Notes: generated by a model not told the origin, from the letters alone. Shown: positions 1 to 5,591, counted from the stretch's first letter. The stretch is 6,950 bases of DNA from DATEPR01 sp036503065 (GCA_036503065.1 DASXXM010000316.1:1-6950); one strand, 5' to 3'. Made by a program: numbers and translations.

Positions 1-853
1 GGCCGACCGCGGGCTTCTGGCCGACCTTCGGGGCCAGCGCCTGCCGGGCCTCGACCGCCTGCGCCTTCGCGTGCTGCTCCTCGACGTCCATCCGCTTGAA
101 CACGAAGTGCTGCTGCGCCAGCGTCCAGCCGTTGTTGCTCAACCAGTACAGGAGCAGACCGACCGGGAAGCCGCCACCGAAGACCAGCACACCGAGCGGG
201 AAGATGTACAGGGTCAGCTTGTTCATCATCGCGGTCTGGCCGGTGGTCGGCGTGCCCATCGCGGCCTGCCGCTGCACGGACAGCCGCGCGGTGAAGTGGG
301 TCGCGACGGCGGCCGCGATCATCAGCGGGATCGCCACCGGCGCGACACCCCAGTGCCAGCCGGGCGACCCGCCGAGACTGCCGATGCCGAGCACCGCGTC
401 ACCCAGGTGGGCGTCGAACAGCTTGGCGGCGAGGTACGAGTGCACGTCGGCGGCCTTGAAGAAGTACACCTCGCTGGTGCCCGGCCGGAACGAGCGCAGT
501 ACGTGGTTCAGGCCGATGAACACCGGGATCTGCAACACCATCGGCAGGCAGCCGCCCAGCGGGTTGACCCCGTGCTCCTTCTGGAGCTTCTGCATCTCCT
601 GGGCCTGGCGCTGCCGGTCGTTGGCGTACTTCTTCTGGATCTTCTTCATCTCCGGCGCGAATGCCTGCATCTTGCGCATCGACCGGATCTGGTGCACCGC
701 GGGCTTGAGCAGGACCAGCCGCAGGGTGAAGACCAGCATGATGATCGCCAGGGCCCAGCCGACGAAGTTGGACGGACCCAGAACGAACCCGAACACCTTG
801 TGCCAACACCACAAGATGAACGAAACGATGTCGTAGATGAAGCCGAAATTCAC
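1..853 (-). CDS. yidC: YidC/Oxa1 family membrane protein insertase (3' end cut by window)
   Basis: Inserts and folds membrane proteins in the cytoplasmic membrane, alone or with SecYEG. Reading leftward from a GTG at 853, 284 codons are open to the window edge, so the C-terminus is missing. Seen: hydrophobic segments at about residues 4-25, 28-50, 104-121, 171-187 and 213-239. An arginine (about residue 45, in FTLRLVLLKP) lies in a hydrophobic segment, where the family has its hydrophilic-groove arginine. A charged, probably helical loop follows (about 52-96, rich in Lys/Gln/Glu, ending KEHGVNPLGGCLP), then IPVFIGLNHVLRSF and FPVGLLLYWLSNN, all typical of the family. There is no large extracytoplasmic P1 domain, as expected in Gram-positive bacteria. 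A GAGGAG ribosome site 7 nt upstream supports the start. The gene follows yidD after 4 nt and is the last visible gene of the rpmH operon. A Cys at residue 16 is not in a convincing lipobox. Confidence -1.
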   Translation of the reverse strand, partial: MNFGFIYDIVSFILWCWHKVFGFVLGPSNFVGWALAIIMLVFTLRLVLLKPAVHQIRSMRKMQAFAPEMKKIQKKYANDRQRQAQEMQKLQKEHGVNPLGGCLPMVLQIPVFIGLNHVLRSFRPGTSEVYFFKAADVHSYLAAKLFDAHLGDAVLGIGSLGGSPGWHWGVAPVAIPLMIAAAVATHFTARLSVQRQAAMGTPTTGQTAMMNKLTLYIFPLGVLVFGGGFPVGLLLYWLSNNGWTLAQQHFVFKRMDVEEQHAKAQAVEARQALAPKVGQKPAVG

Positions 854-857
854 GGTA

Positions 858-1208
858 CTACTCCTCGGCAGGGGTCTGGTGGACTCGATCCCGATGTAGG
901 ACCGCGTGATGCCCTGGGTCTGGTTGTCGGTCGGGCCCCGACCGGCGCGGCGGCACCGGATCCAGCCCACCGGGATGCCACGGCCCGCACCGCAGCAGCC
1001 GACGCAGCGCCAGCCAACTGCCGCGCAGTGCGCCGTGCACGGTCAGCGCTTCGACCGCATACGCGCTACAGCTGGGATAGAACCGGCAACTCGGCGGCAG
1101 GAACGGCGAGATCCACCGGCGGTAGACGTTGACGAGCGCCACCAGCGGCCGTGCCGCCGGGCCGGGCCGCACCGGCGCAACGGAGGTGTCCCGCTCAGCA
1201 CTAGTCAC
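858..1208 (-). CDS. yidD: Membrane protein insertion efficiency factor YidD
   Basis: Small protein thought to assist YidC-dependent membrane insertion at the inner face of the cytoplasmic membrane. It has 116 residues with a GTG start. The family signature is clear: VNVYRRWISPFLPPSCRFYPSCSAYAVEAL at about residues 26-55, with the conserved Cys residues of SCRFYPSCS at 41 and 47, then LLRCGPWHPGGLDPVP at about 71-86. The C-terminal 30 residues are charged and poorly conserved, as is usual. The GTG overlaps the rnpA stop codon (GTGA, 4-nt overlap), so the two are probably translationally coupled; no strong independent ribosome site is visible. The last codons, Glu-Glu-stop, carry the GAGGAG ribosome site of yidC, which starts 4 nt downstream, so the YidD helper and the insertase are made together. 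Confidence -1.
   Translation of the reverse strand: MTSAERDTSVAPVRPGPAARPLVALVNVYRRWISPFLPPSCRFYPSCSAYAVEALTVHGALRGSWLALRRLLRCGPWHPGGLDPVPPRRSGPDRQPDPGHHAVLHRDRVHQTPAEE
861..866 (-). promoter_or_regulatory. Ribosome binding site of yidC, inside the yidD 3' end
   Basis: GAGGAG on the minus strand, 7 nt before the yidC GTG at 853. It is formed by the last two Glu codons of yidD, and it decides GTG 853 as the yidC start. Confidence -1.
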
Positions 1209-1594
1209 GCCACATCGCCACTCAGCTTCAGTCGACGCAGTGCCCCGTCCAGATCCGCACCGAGTTCACTGCTGGACGCAGCCGCCGATGCCGGCAGCGC
1301 TCTGATCACCAACGCACAGTGGGCCGGCAAAGTTCCGAGCCGGTCGGCCACCAGGTGCCGCAGCCTGCGGCTGACCCGGTGGCGCACCACGGAATTGCCC
1401 ACGGCCTTACTGACGACGAAACCCACCCGGGCGGTGTGCTGACCCGCCTGGATGGGCATCGAGTTCGCATTCTCCGCATCCCGATCGGCCGTCAGGGCAT
1501 GCACGACCAACCGGGGCCGCCCCACACGACGTCCCCGGCGAACCACCGTCCCGAACTCCTGACTGCGGGTGAGTCGGGCCGCCGCGGGGAGCAC
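1205..1594 (-). CDS. rnpA: Ribonuclease P protein component
   Basis: Protein subunit of RNase P. It binds the catalytic RNA and helps it remove 5' leaders from precursor tRNAs in the cytoplasm. It has 129 residues from a GTG start. Seen: LPAAARLTRSQEF at the N-terminus (usual family opening), the core strand ARVGFVVSKAVGNSVVRH, and the basic RNR-type helix RHRVSRRLRHLV at about residues 71-82. The RNR position carries His instead of the common Asn; as far as I recall this variant also occurs in mycobacteria. A stretch of roughly 20 residues before the core (HALTADRDAENANSMPIQAG) looks like a lineage-specific loop. The gene starts 13 nt after the rpmH stop, with no clear Shine-Dalgarno, and overlaps yidD by 4 nt. 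The rpmH-rnpA pairing is near universal and links ribosome supply to tRNA maturation. Confidence -1.
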   Translation of the reverse strand: MLPAAARLTRSQEFGTVVRRGRRVGRPRLVVHALTADRDAENANSMPIQAGQHTARVGFVVSKAVGNSVVRHRVSRRLRHLVADRLGTLPAHCALVIRALPASAAASSSELGADLDGALRRLKLSGDVA

Positions 1595-1607
1595 GGCGTC
1601 GCGGCGA

Positions 1608-1751
1608 TCAGGCCGACAGCTCGGCGCGACCCTTGCGCCGACGGGCGCCCAGAATCGCCCGGCCGGCGCGGGTACGCATCCGCAGCCGGAACCCGTGGGT
1701 CCTCGCGCGGCGGCGGTTGTTGGGCTGGAAGGTGCGCTTGCCCTTGCTCAC
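1608..1751 (-). CDS. rpmH: 50S ribosomal protein L34
   Basis: Small, very basic protein of the large ribosomal subunit. Translating the minus strand from GTG 1751 gives 47 codons and a TGA. The product opens SKGKRTFQPNNRRRARTHGF and continues RLRMRTRAGRAILGARRRKGRAELSA, the textbook L34 pattern, at the normal family length with mostly Arg and Lys residues. A GGAGA ribosome site at 1758-1762, 6 nt upstream, fixes the start. It is the first gene of the leftward operon rpmH-rnpA-yidD-yidC, transcribed away from dnaA. It is easy to miss because it is short and starts with GTG. Confidence -1.
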   Translation of the reverse strand: MSKGKRTFQPNNRRRARTHGFRLRMRTRAGRAILGARRRKGRAELSA

Positions 1752-1869
1752 GGTCGGTCTCCAGGCTTCTCACAACGGGGGTCCAGCAGGTCTCGGTCTC
1801 CCCGGCCACGACGCGTGCGCTGGCGGGAGTGCACGCCAAAGGCACCCGCCGCAAACGGGAGACACTTCG

Positions 1870-1899
1870 AGGGTACGCACCGTCGACCGGCCTCACCAA
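1870..1899 (-). promoter_or_regulatory. Candidate promoter of the rpmH operon
   Basis: On the minus strand, TTGGTG (1894-1899) and TACCCT (1870-1875) are separated by 18 nt. This fits the actinobacterial housekeeping sigma pattern TTGACN-N18-TANNNT loosely at -35 and well at -10. It would give a leader of about 110 nt before rpmH. A second, weaker pair (TTGCCA 1973-1978, AAGTAT 1949-1954) also exists. Pattern inference only. Confidence -1.
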
Positions 1900-1968
1900 A
1901 TCGGGGGTACCGGGCCATGTCGTTCGGCGATCCGCCTTCCGCCTGGCGATACTTGCCCCGACGAACTC

Positions 1969-1997
1969 TTGTGGCAAGCCGCCACGCTTGTTAGCGT
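1969..1997 (+). promoter_or_regulatory. Candidate dnaA promoter overlapping dyads
   Basis: TTGTGG (1969-1974), a 17-nt spacer and TAGCGT (1992-1997, matching TANNNT) form a plausible housekeeping promoter pointing to dnaA, with a leader of about 210 nt. Two inverted repeats overlap it: GTGGC-aagcc-GCCAC (1971-1985) and CACGCT-tgtt-AGCGTG (1983-1998). A second -10-like TACGTT (2085-2090) just upstream of the DnaA boxes has no matching -35. Inference from pattern. Confidence -1.
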
Positions 1998-2100
1998 GCC
2001 CCTTCTGTTGTGGGCGAGGGGGAACCTAGCTACGGCCGCAGCGCCGGAACGTTGAACCCGCGGGGGGTTCGATGGTGACTGCCGTACGTTCGTGCACAGT

Positions 2101-2121
2101 TGTGGACAAACCTGTGGACAC
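2101..2121 (-). promoter_or_regulatory. Two tandem DnaA boxes in the dnaA leader
   Basis: TGTGGACAA at 2101-2109 is a perfect match to the reverse complement of the high-GC DnaA box TTGTCCACA. TGTGGACAC at 2113-2121 matches 8 of 9. They have the same orientation and start 12 bp apart. Sites upstream of dnaA usually mediate autorepression by DnaA; here they lie about 100 bp before the start codon, downstream of the best promoter candidate. Confidence -1.
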
Positions 2122-2194
2122 CTCGACGCTCGGTGCTCCTTCCATCCGGCACGATGTGGGTTCCACCAACGCGGAACGATGCGTAGTGCTGATG

Positions 2195-2204
2195 AGGGGA
2201 GGGG
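2195..2204 (+). promoter_or_regulatory. Ribosome binding site of dnaA (supports TTG start)
   Basis: Purine-rich AGGGGAGGGG ending 9 nt before the TTG at 2214. No ATG or GTG in this frame lies closer; the next in-frame start-like codon, GTG at residue 11, would cut into domain I. This supports TTG as the true start. Confidence -1.
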
Positions 2205-2213
2205 AACCCGCAG

Positions 2214-3755
2214 TTGTCCGACCACCAGACCAACCTCGGCCTCGTGTGGGAAGAGGTCGTCCAGGAGCTATCGGACGGCACTCTGTCACCGCAGCAGCGG
2301 GCGTGGATGCGGGTGACCCGTCCGATCGGCCTGCTGGACGGGACCGCCCTGCTCGCGGCGCCGAGTGACTTCGCCAAGGAAGCCATCGAACGCGCCCTGC
2401 GCGCGCCGATCACCGACGCCCTGTCCCGCAGGCTGGGACGCAGTGTTTCTCTCGCGGTGAAGGTGGACGCCACGGCGCCCGTGGTGAAACAGGTGCCGGC
2501 CGCACCCACGGCCGTGCCCGAGATCACCGTGCCCATCCCGGCCGACCCGCTCGCGTCCGCCGACGGCGCGGAACCCGGCGACAACAACGCGGCCGACGAG
2601 GTGGACGAGGAGGGCGACGCGCTGGCCACCGTGCACGAGATCTGGCCCACGTTCGCCGGCTCCGGCGCGACCGGACCGGTGACCGAGCCCTTCACCGCGC
2701 CCGCCAAGCCGCAGACCTCGCAGACCAGACTGAACGAGAAGTACACCTTCGACACGTTCGTGATCGGCTCGTCCAACCGGTTCGCGCACGCGGCCGCGGT
2801 CGCCGTGGCCGAGGCGCCCGCCCGCGCGTACAACCCGCTGTTCATCTGGGGCGAGTCGGGTCTCGGCAAGACCCACCTGCTGCACGCGGTCGGGCACTAC
2901 GCGCAACGGCTGTTCCCCGGTATGCGGGTGCGGTACGTGTCGACCGAGGAGTTCACCAACGACTTCATCAACTCGCTGCGCGACGACCGGAAGGTGGCGT
3001 TCCAGCGCCGCTACCGCGACGTGGACGTGCTGCTGGTGGACGACATCCAGTTCCTGGAGGGCAAGGAAGGCACCCAGGAGGAGTTCTTCCACACCTTCAA
3101 CACGCTGCACAACGCGAACAAGCAGATCGTGGTCTCCTCCGACCGCCCACCCAAGGGGCTTGGCACGCTGGAGGACCGGCTACGCACCCGGTTCGAGTGG
3201 GGCCTGATCACCGACATCCAGCCACCCGAGCTGGAGACCCGGATCGCCATCCTGCGCAAGAAGGCCGCGCAGGACCGGCTGGCCGCGCCCGCCGAGGTGC
3301 TGGAGTTCATCGCCGACCGGATCGAGCGCAACATCCGGGAGCTGGAGGGCGCGCTGATCCGGGTGACCGCGTTCGCGTCGCTCAACCGGCAGCCGGTGGA
3401 CGTGCAGCTTGCCGAGATCGTGCTGCGCGACCTGATCCCGGACTCGCACGCGCCCGAGATCAGCGCCTCCACGATCATGGCGGTCACGGCCGAGTTCTTC
3501 GCGGTGAGCATGGACGACCTGTGTGGGCCGGGCAAGACGAAGGCACTGGCCCAGGCACGGCAGATCTCCATGTATCTGTGTCGCGAGCTGACCGACCTGT
3601 CGCTGCCCAAGATCGGCCAGACGTTCGGCGGCCGCGACCACACCACGGTCATGCACGCGGACAAGAAGATCCGCAAGGAGATGGCGGAGCGCCGCCGCAT
3701 CTACGACCAGGTCCAGGAACTCACGTCCCGCATCAAGCAGCGCGCCAGAGGCTGA
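2214..3755 (+). CDS. dnaA: Chromosomal replication initiator protein DnaA
   Basis: AAA+ ATPase that binds DnaA boxes at oriC, melts the origin and recruits the helicase. It has 513 residues from a TTG start with a good ribosome site. Domain I covers about residues 1-85 (LVWEEVVQELS, WMRVTRPIGL, FAKEAIERAL). Domain II, about 86-165, is a low-complexity Ala/Pro/Glu/Asp linker. The AAA+ core begins near LNEKYTFDTFVIGSSNRFAH: Walker A GESGLGKT at 213-220, Walker B LLVDDIQFLEG at 273-283, and the box VII arginine region LRTRFEWGL at 323-331. Domain IV, the helix-turn-helix DNA-binding part, has the signature FGGRDHTTVMHADKKI at 471-486. All key residues are present. The linker is shorter than in Streptomyces DnaA. 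The gene lies between two DnaA-box regions, one in its own leader (likely autoregulation) and the origin downstream, and has its own terminator-like hairpin, separating it from dnaN. Confidence -1.
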   Translation: MSDHQTNLGLVWEEVVQELSDGTLSPQQRAWMRVTRPIGLLDGTALLAAPSDFAKEAIERALRAPITDALSRRLGRSVSLAVKVDATAPVVKQVPAAPTAVPEITVPIPADPLASADGAEPGDNNAADEVDEEGDALATVHEIWPTFAGSGATGPVTEPFTAPAKPQTSQTRLNEKYTFDTFVIGSSNRFAHAAAVAVAEAPARAYNPLFIWGESGLGKTHLLHAVGHYAQRLFPGMRVRYVSTEEFTNDFINSLRDDRKVAFQRRYRDVDVLLVDDIQFLEGKEGTQEEFFHTFNTLHNANKQIVVSSDRPPKGLGTLEDRLRTRFEWGLITDIQPPELETRIAILRKKAAQDRLAAPAEVLEFIADRIERNIRELEGALIRVTAFASLNRQPVDVQLAEIVLRDLIPDSHAPEISASTIMAVTAEFFAVSMDDLCGPGKTKALAQARQISMYLCRELTDLSLPKIGQTFGGRDHTTVMHADKKIRKEMAERRRIYDQVQELTSRIKQRARG

Positions 3756-3767
3756 TCCACCCGCATC

Positions 3768-3798
3768 GAAGGCCGGCATCCCGAGGGTGCCGGCCTTC
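3768..3798 (+). terminator. Intrinsic terminator after dnaA
   Basis: GAAGGCCGGCA (3768-3778) pairs perfectly with TGCCGGCCTTC (3788-3798). The stem extends inward by a T-G wobble and two C-G pairs around a CGA loop, giving 14 pairs. A short T-rich run (CTTGTT) follows. It lies 12 nt after the dnaA stop and would keep dnaA transcription out of oriC. Confidence -1.
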
Positions 3799-3955
3799 CT
3801 TGTTCCTGGACGTCGCACCGCTACCGGGTGGCCGCCGTGCTGCACCCGAACATCTGGGCGGTACACAGCCGGCTCACCGGGTTTTTGGGACGGTGTCGGC
3901 CCGCCGGCCGGACCCGCAGGACACGGCAAGGTGAATATTCGGGCCGCCGCGAGCC

Positions 3956-4038
3956 TGTGGATGGAGCCGTCAGCCTGGGGACCACACCACCCACATCTGG
4001 GGATCAAATTGTGGACAACTCGGCCGATGTGTGGACCG
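3956..4038 (-). promoter_or_regulatory. oriC left DnaA-box group, minus orientation
   Basis: Boxes read TGTGGAC-like on the plus strand: 3956-3964 (TGTGGATGG), 3976-3984 (TGGGGACCA, weak), 3998-4006 (TGGGGATCA, weak), 4010-4018 (TGTGGACAA, perfect) and 4030-4038 (TGTGGACCG). All share one orientation. Several start-to-start distances are 20-22 bp, about two helical turns. Confidence -1.
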
Positions 4039-4049
4039 TTCGGCCGAGC
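4010..4049 (+). repeat. Tandem 20-bp repeat: DnaA box plus TCGGCCGA palindrome
   Basis: Units 4010-4029 and 4030-4049 match at 15 of 20 positions. Each has TGTGGAC, three variable bases, the 8-bp palindrome TCGGCCGA (4020-4027 and 4040-4047), then two variable bases. With one flanking base the palindromes also form a 9-bp inverted repeat (4019-4027 and 4040-4048) around the second DnaA box. Confidence -1.
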
Positions 4050-4056
4050 CCAGAAG

Positions 4057-4109
4057 TTGTCCACCGACCCCCAAAGCTGTCCACCGGTTGCGCACCGGGC
4101 CAGTCCACA
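4057..4109 (+). promoter_or_regulatory. oriC right DnaA-box group, plus orientation
   Basis: TTGTCCACC at 4057-4065 (8 of 9), CTGTCCACC at 4077-4085 (7 of 9) and CAGTCCACA at 4101-4109 (7 of 9), spaced 20 and 24 bp. Their orientation is opposite to that of the left group. Confidence -1.
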
Positions 4110-4143
4110 CCCAACCCACGCCCTGGAGCTGGGCGAACGCCGT

Positions 4144-4180
4144 CCATCCACACAATCCACACCGCCTACTGTTACTGCTG
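4144..4180 (+). promoter_or_regulatory. Candidate basal unwinding module: two boxes, GC spacer, DnaA-trios
   Basis: Two directly adjacent boxes, CCATCCACA (4144-4152) and CAATCCACA (4153-4161), each match TTATCCACA at 7 of 9. A GC spacer CCGC (4162-4165) follows, then CTA CTG TTA CTG CTG (4166-4180). On the complementary strand this reads 3'-GAT GAC AAT GAC GAC-5', which fits the DnaA-trio rule 3'-[G/A]A[T/N]-5' at five consecutive steps. Order and spacing match the basal unwinding system described for Bacillus subtilis. Function here is inferred. Confidence -1.
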
Positions 4181-4220
4181 TCTTAGTTCTTCTCTTAGAA
4201 GAAAAACAGAAGAACAACAG
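4168..4220. other. AT-rich DNA unwinding element of oriC
   Basis: By direct count 19 of 53 bases are G or C (36%), far below the flanks. It contains a direct repeat TCTTAG (4181-4186, 4193-4198), an inverted repeat TTCTTCT/AGAAGAA (4187-4193, 4197-4203), and an alternative pairing GTTCTTCT/AGAAGAAC (4186-4193, 4208-4215). The likely site of initial strand opening. Confidence -1.
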
Positions 4221-4224
4221 GGGC

Positions 4225-4242
4225 TGTGGACGGTGGGGACAG
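4225..4242 (-). promoter_or_regulatory. DnaA-box pair on the dnaN side of the AT-rich element
   Basis: TGTGGACGG at 4225-4233 and TGGGGACAG at 4234-4242, directly adjacent, each 7 of 9, in minus orientation. They face the plus-oriented pair at 4144-4161 across the unwinding element. Confidence -1.
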
Positions 4243-4289
4243 CTCGCGACACCGCTGTCCGGGTGATCCGGCGAACCGGTCGGCCCGGA

Positions 4290-4319
4290 GTGACGGCACC
4301 GCCGGTCAGGCTCTACGGT
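4290..4319 (+). promoter_or_regulatory. Candidate dnaN promoter
   Basis: GTGACG (4290-4295), an 18-nt spacer and TACGGT (4314-4319) fit the actinobacterial housekeeping pattern TTGACN-N18-TANNNT. The leader would be about 110 nt. A bulged dyad TGACGGC-acc-GCCGGTCA (4291-4308) overlaps the -35 and spacer. A separate dnaN promoter is plausible because dnaA has its own terminator. Inference. Confidence -1.
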
Positions 4320-4425
4320 GGGACTCCACCGCAGGCATGGGCTCCCGGAGCGCCCGGCACCGTGCTTGCCTTCTCGCCGCGCGAACCACTGTCACGAGGT
4401 CGGTGCGGCACCCGACATGCAAACC

Positions 4426-4432
4426 GGAGGGA
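4426..4432 (+). promoter_or_regulatory. Ribosome binding site of dnaN
   Basis: GGAGGGA, 6 nt before ATG 4439. It fixes the start there; the in-frame open stretch back to 4226 lies in oriC and has no family similarity. Confidence -1.
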
Positions 4433-4438
4433 CGTTCG

Positions 4439-5581
4439 ATGAAGATTCGCGTCGAGCGGGACGGACTTGCCGACGCCGTCGCCTGGGTGGCTCGCAGCCT
4501 GCCGTCCCGGCCGTCGATTCCGGTGCTGGGCGGTGTGCTGATCGACGCGGGCGGGGACGGCACCGACTCGGCCGACGCCCTGACCGTGGCCGGGTTCGAC
4601 TACGAGGTCTCGGCCACCGTGGACGTGCCGGCGACCATCGCGGCCCAGGGCAGGGCGCTGGTGTCCGGCCGGCTGCTCGCGGACATCACCAAGTCGCTGC
4701 CGGCCCAGCCGGTCGAGATCTCCGTGGACGGCTCGCGGGTCACGATCACCTGTGGCAGCGCCAAGTTCAGCCTGCCGACCATGCCGGTTGAGGACTACCC
4801 GCAGCTGCCGACGATGCCGCAGCGCGCGGGCGAGGTGGCGGGCGAGGTGTTCGGCCAGGCCGTCGCGCAGGTCGCGATCGCGGCCGGCCGGGACGACACT
4901 CTGCCGATGCTGACCGGAGTCCGGTTGGAGATCGGGGCAGCGAAGCTGACCCTGGTCGCCACCGACCGGTTCCGCCTCGCGATGCGTGAGTTCGAGTGGC
5001 ACTCCGGCGGCGACCTGCCGGCCGACACCGCAGTGCTCGTCCCGGCGCGGACGCTGGCCGAGGCGGCGAAGACGTTGGGCACGAGCGGCAACTCGGTGGA
5101 GATCTCGCTCGCCTCCGGCGACGGGTTGCTCGGCCTCGCCGGTTCCGGTCGGCGGGCGACCAGCAGGCTGCTGGACGCGGAGTTCCCGAAGTACCGGCAG
5201 CTGCTGCCCAGCGAGCACACCGCGGCCGCGGTGATCGCGGTCAGTTCGCTGGTCGACGCGATCAAGCGGGTTTCCCTGGTGGCCGAGCGCGGCACGCAGG
5301 TCCGGCTGGAATTCAGCGAGGGCTCGCTGCGCCTGTCCGCGGGCGGCGACGACGAGGGCAGCGCAGAGGAGGAGTTGTCGGCCGACTTCACCGGTGACCC
5401 GGTGACCATCGCGTTCAACCCGGGCTACCTGCTCGACGGTCTTGGCGCGCTGCACACCGAACGCGCCCACCTGTCGTTCACCACACCCAATCGACCCGCG
5501 CTGGTGAAGCCGGTGGGGGAGGATGGCGACGTGCTCCCCGGGTACCTGTACCTGCTGATGCCGGTCCGGCTGCCGGGCTGA
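4439..5581 (+). CDS. dnaN: DNA polymerase III beta subunit (sliding clamp)
   Basis: Forms a ring-shaped dimer around DNA that tethers the replicative polymerase and serves as a docking platform for repair and mismatch proteins. It has 380 residues, the normal size for three clamp domains. Seen: MKIRVERDGLADAVAWVARSLPSRPSIPVLGG at the start of domain 1; FSLPTMPVEDYPQLP at about 110-124; domain 2 with RDDTLPMLTGVRLE (about 151-164) and TDRFRLAMRE (about 175-184); domain 3 with AEFPKYRQLLPSE and the C-terminal YLLMPVRLPG, the conserved end that lines the hydrophobic partner-binding pocket. The start is set by an ATG with a strong ribosome site. It lies 683 nt after dnaA across oriC and probably has its own promoter. 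A 67-nt spacer with two hairpins separates it from the next gene. No anomaly is visible in the frame. Confidence -1.
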   Translation: MKIRVERDGLADAVAWVARSLPSRPSIPVLGGVLIDAGGDGTDSADALTVAGFDYEVSATVDVPATIAAQGRALVSGRLLADITKSLPAQPVEISVDGSRVTITCGSAKFSLPTMPVEDYPQLPTMPQRAGEVAGEVFGQAVAQVAIAAGRDDTLPMLTGVRLEIGAAKLTLVATDRFRLAMREFEWHSGGDLPADTAVLVPARTLAEAAKTLGTSGNSVEISLASGDGLLGLAGSGRRATSRLLDAEFPKYRQLLPSEHTAAAVIAVSSLVDAIKRVSLVAERGTQVRLEFSEGSLRLSAGGDDEGSAEEELSADFTGDPVTIAFNPGYLLDGLGALHTERAHLSFTTPNRPALVKPVGEDGDVLPGYLYLLMPVRLPG

Positions 5582-5591
5582 GCCCGAACCC

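Larger units (their letters stand above)
1752..2213. other. rpmH-dnaA divergent intergenic control region
   Basis: This 462-bp stretch has no convincing gene; open frames across it run into or are opposite to known genes and encode nothing familiar. It holds the leader and a promoter candidate of rpmH on the minus strand (about 1752-1899), a promoter candidate for dnaA with overlapping dyads (about 1969-1998), a 6-bp inverted repeat GAACCC/GGGTTC at 2054-2070, two tandem DnaA boxes at 2101-2121, and the dnaA ribosome site. Confidence -1.
3956..4242. other. oriC: Chromosomal replication origin oriC
   Basis: The 683-bp non-coding stretch between dnaA and dnaN (3756-4438) has about a dozen DnaA-box-like nonamers between 3956 and 4242 and a conspicuous AT-rich segment (4168-4220) in otherwise GC-rich DNA. 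The dnaA-dnaN spacer is the established origin location in Streptomyces, Mycobacterium and relatives. Only 4010-4018 is a perfect box; 4057-4065 matches 8 of 9 and the rest 7 of 9. The part from 3799 to 3955 shows no box; it has an isolated 8-bp palindrome GAATATTC at 3933-3940. Confidence -1.

Noticed and set aside
783..853. Lipoprotein signal in YidC based on Cys at residue 16
   Set aside because: The context LWCWHK lacks the small residues a lipobox needs before Cys, and the preceding segment lacks basic residues.
71..1132. Long plus-strand open frames opposite yidC and yidD
   Set aside because: They are antisense to well-recognised genes, have composition typical of GC-rich shadow frames (His/Arg/Gly/Pro-rich), and match no known family.
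2021..2053. GGAACC ... CGTT resembling a SigR/SigH stress promoter
   Set aside because: The spacer is about 23 nt, longer than those sigma factors accept (roughly 16-19 nt).
1492..2225. Open frames in both directions in the rpmH-dnaA spacer
   Set aside because: They overlap rpmH, rnpA or the dnaA leader boxes, and none has a recognisable protein pattern.
2030..4217. Minus-strand open frames opposite dnaA and across oriC
   Set aside because: Shadow frames of dnaA; no recognisable domain or proper ribosome site, and one crosses the origin boxes.
4226..4438. In-frame open extension upstream of dnaN
   Set aside because: It runs through oriC boxes and the promoter candidate, resembles no clamp sequence, and a strong ribosome site sits directly before ATG 4439.
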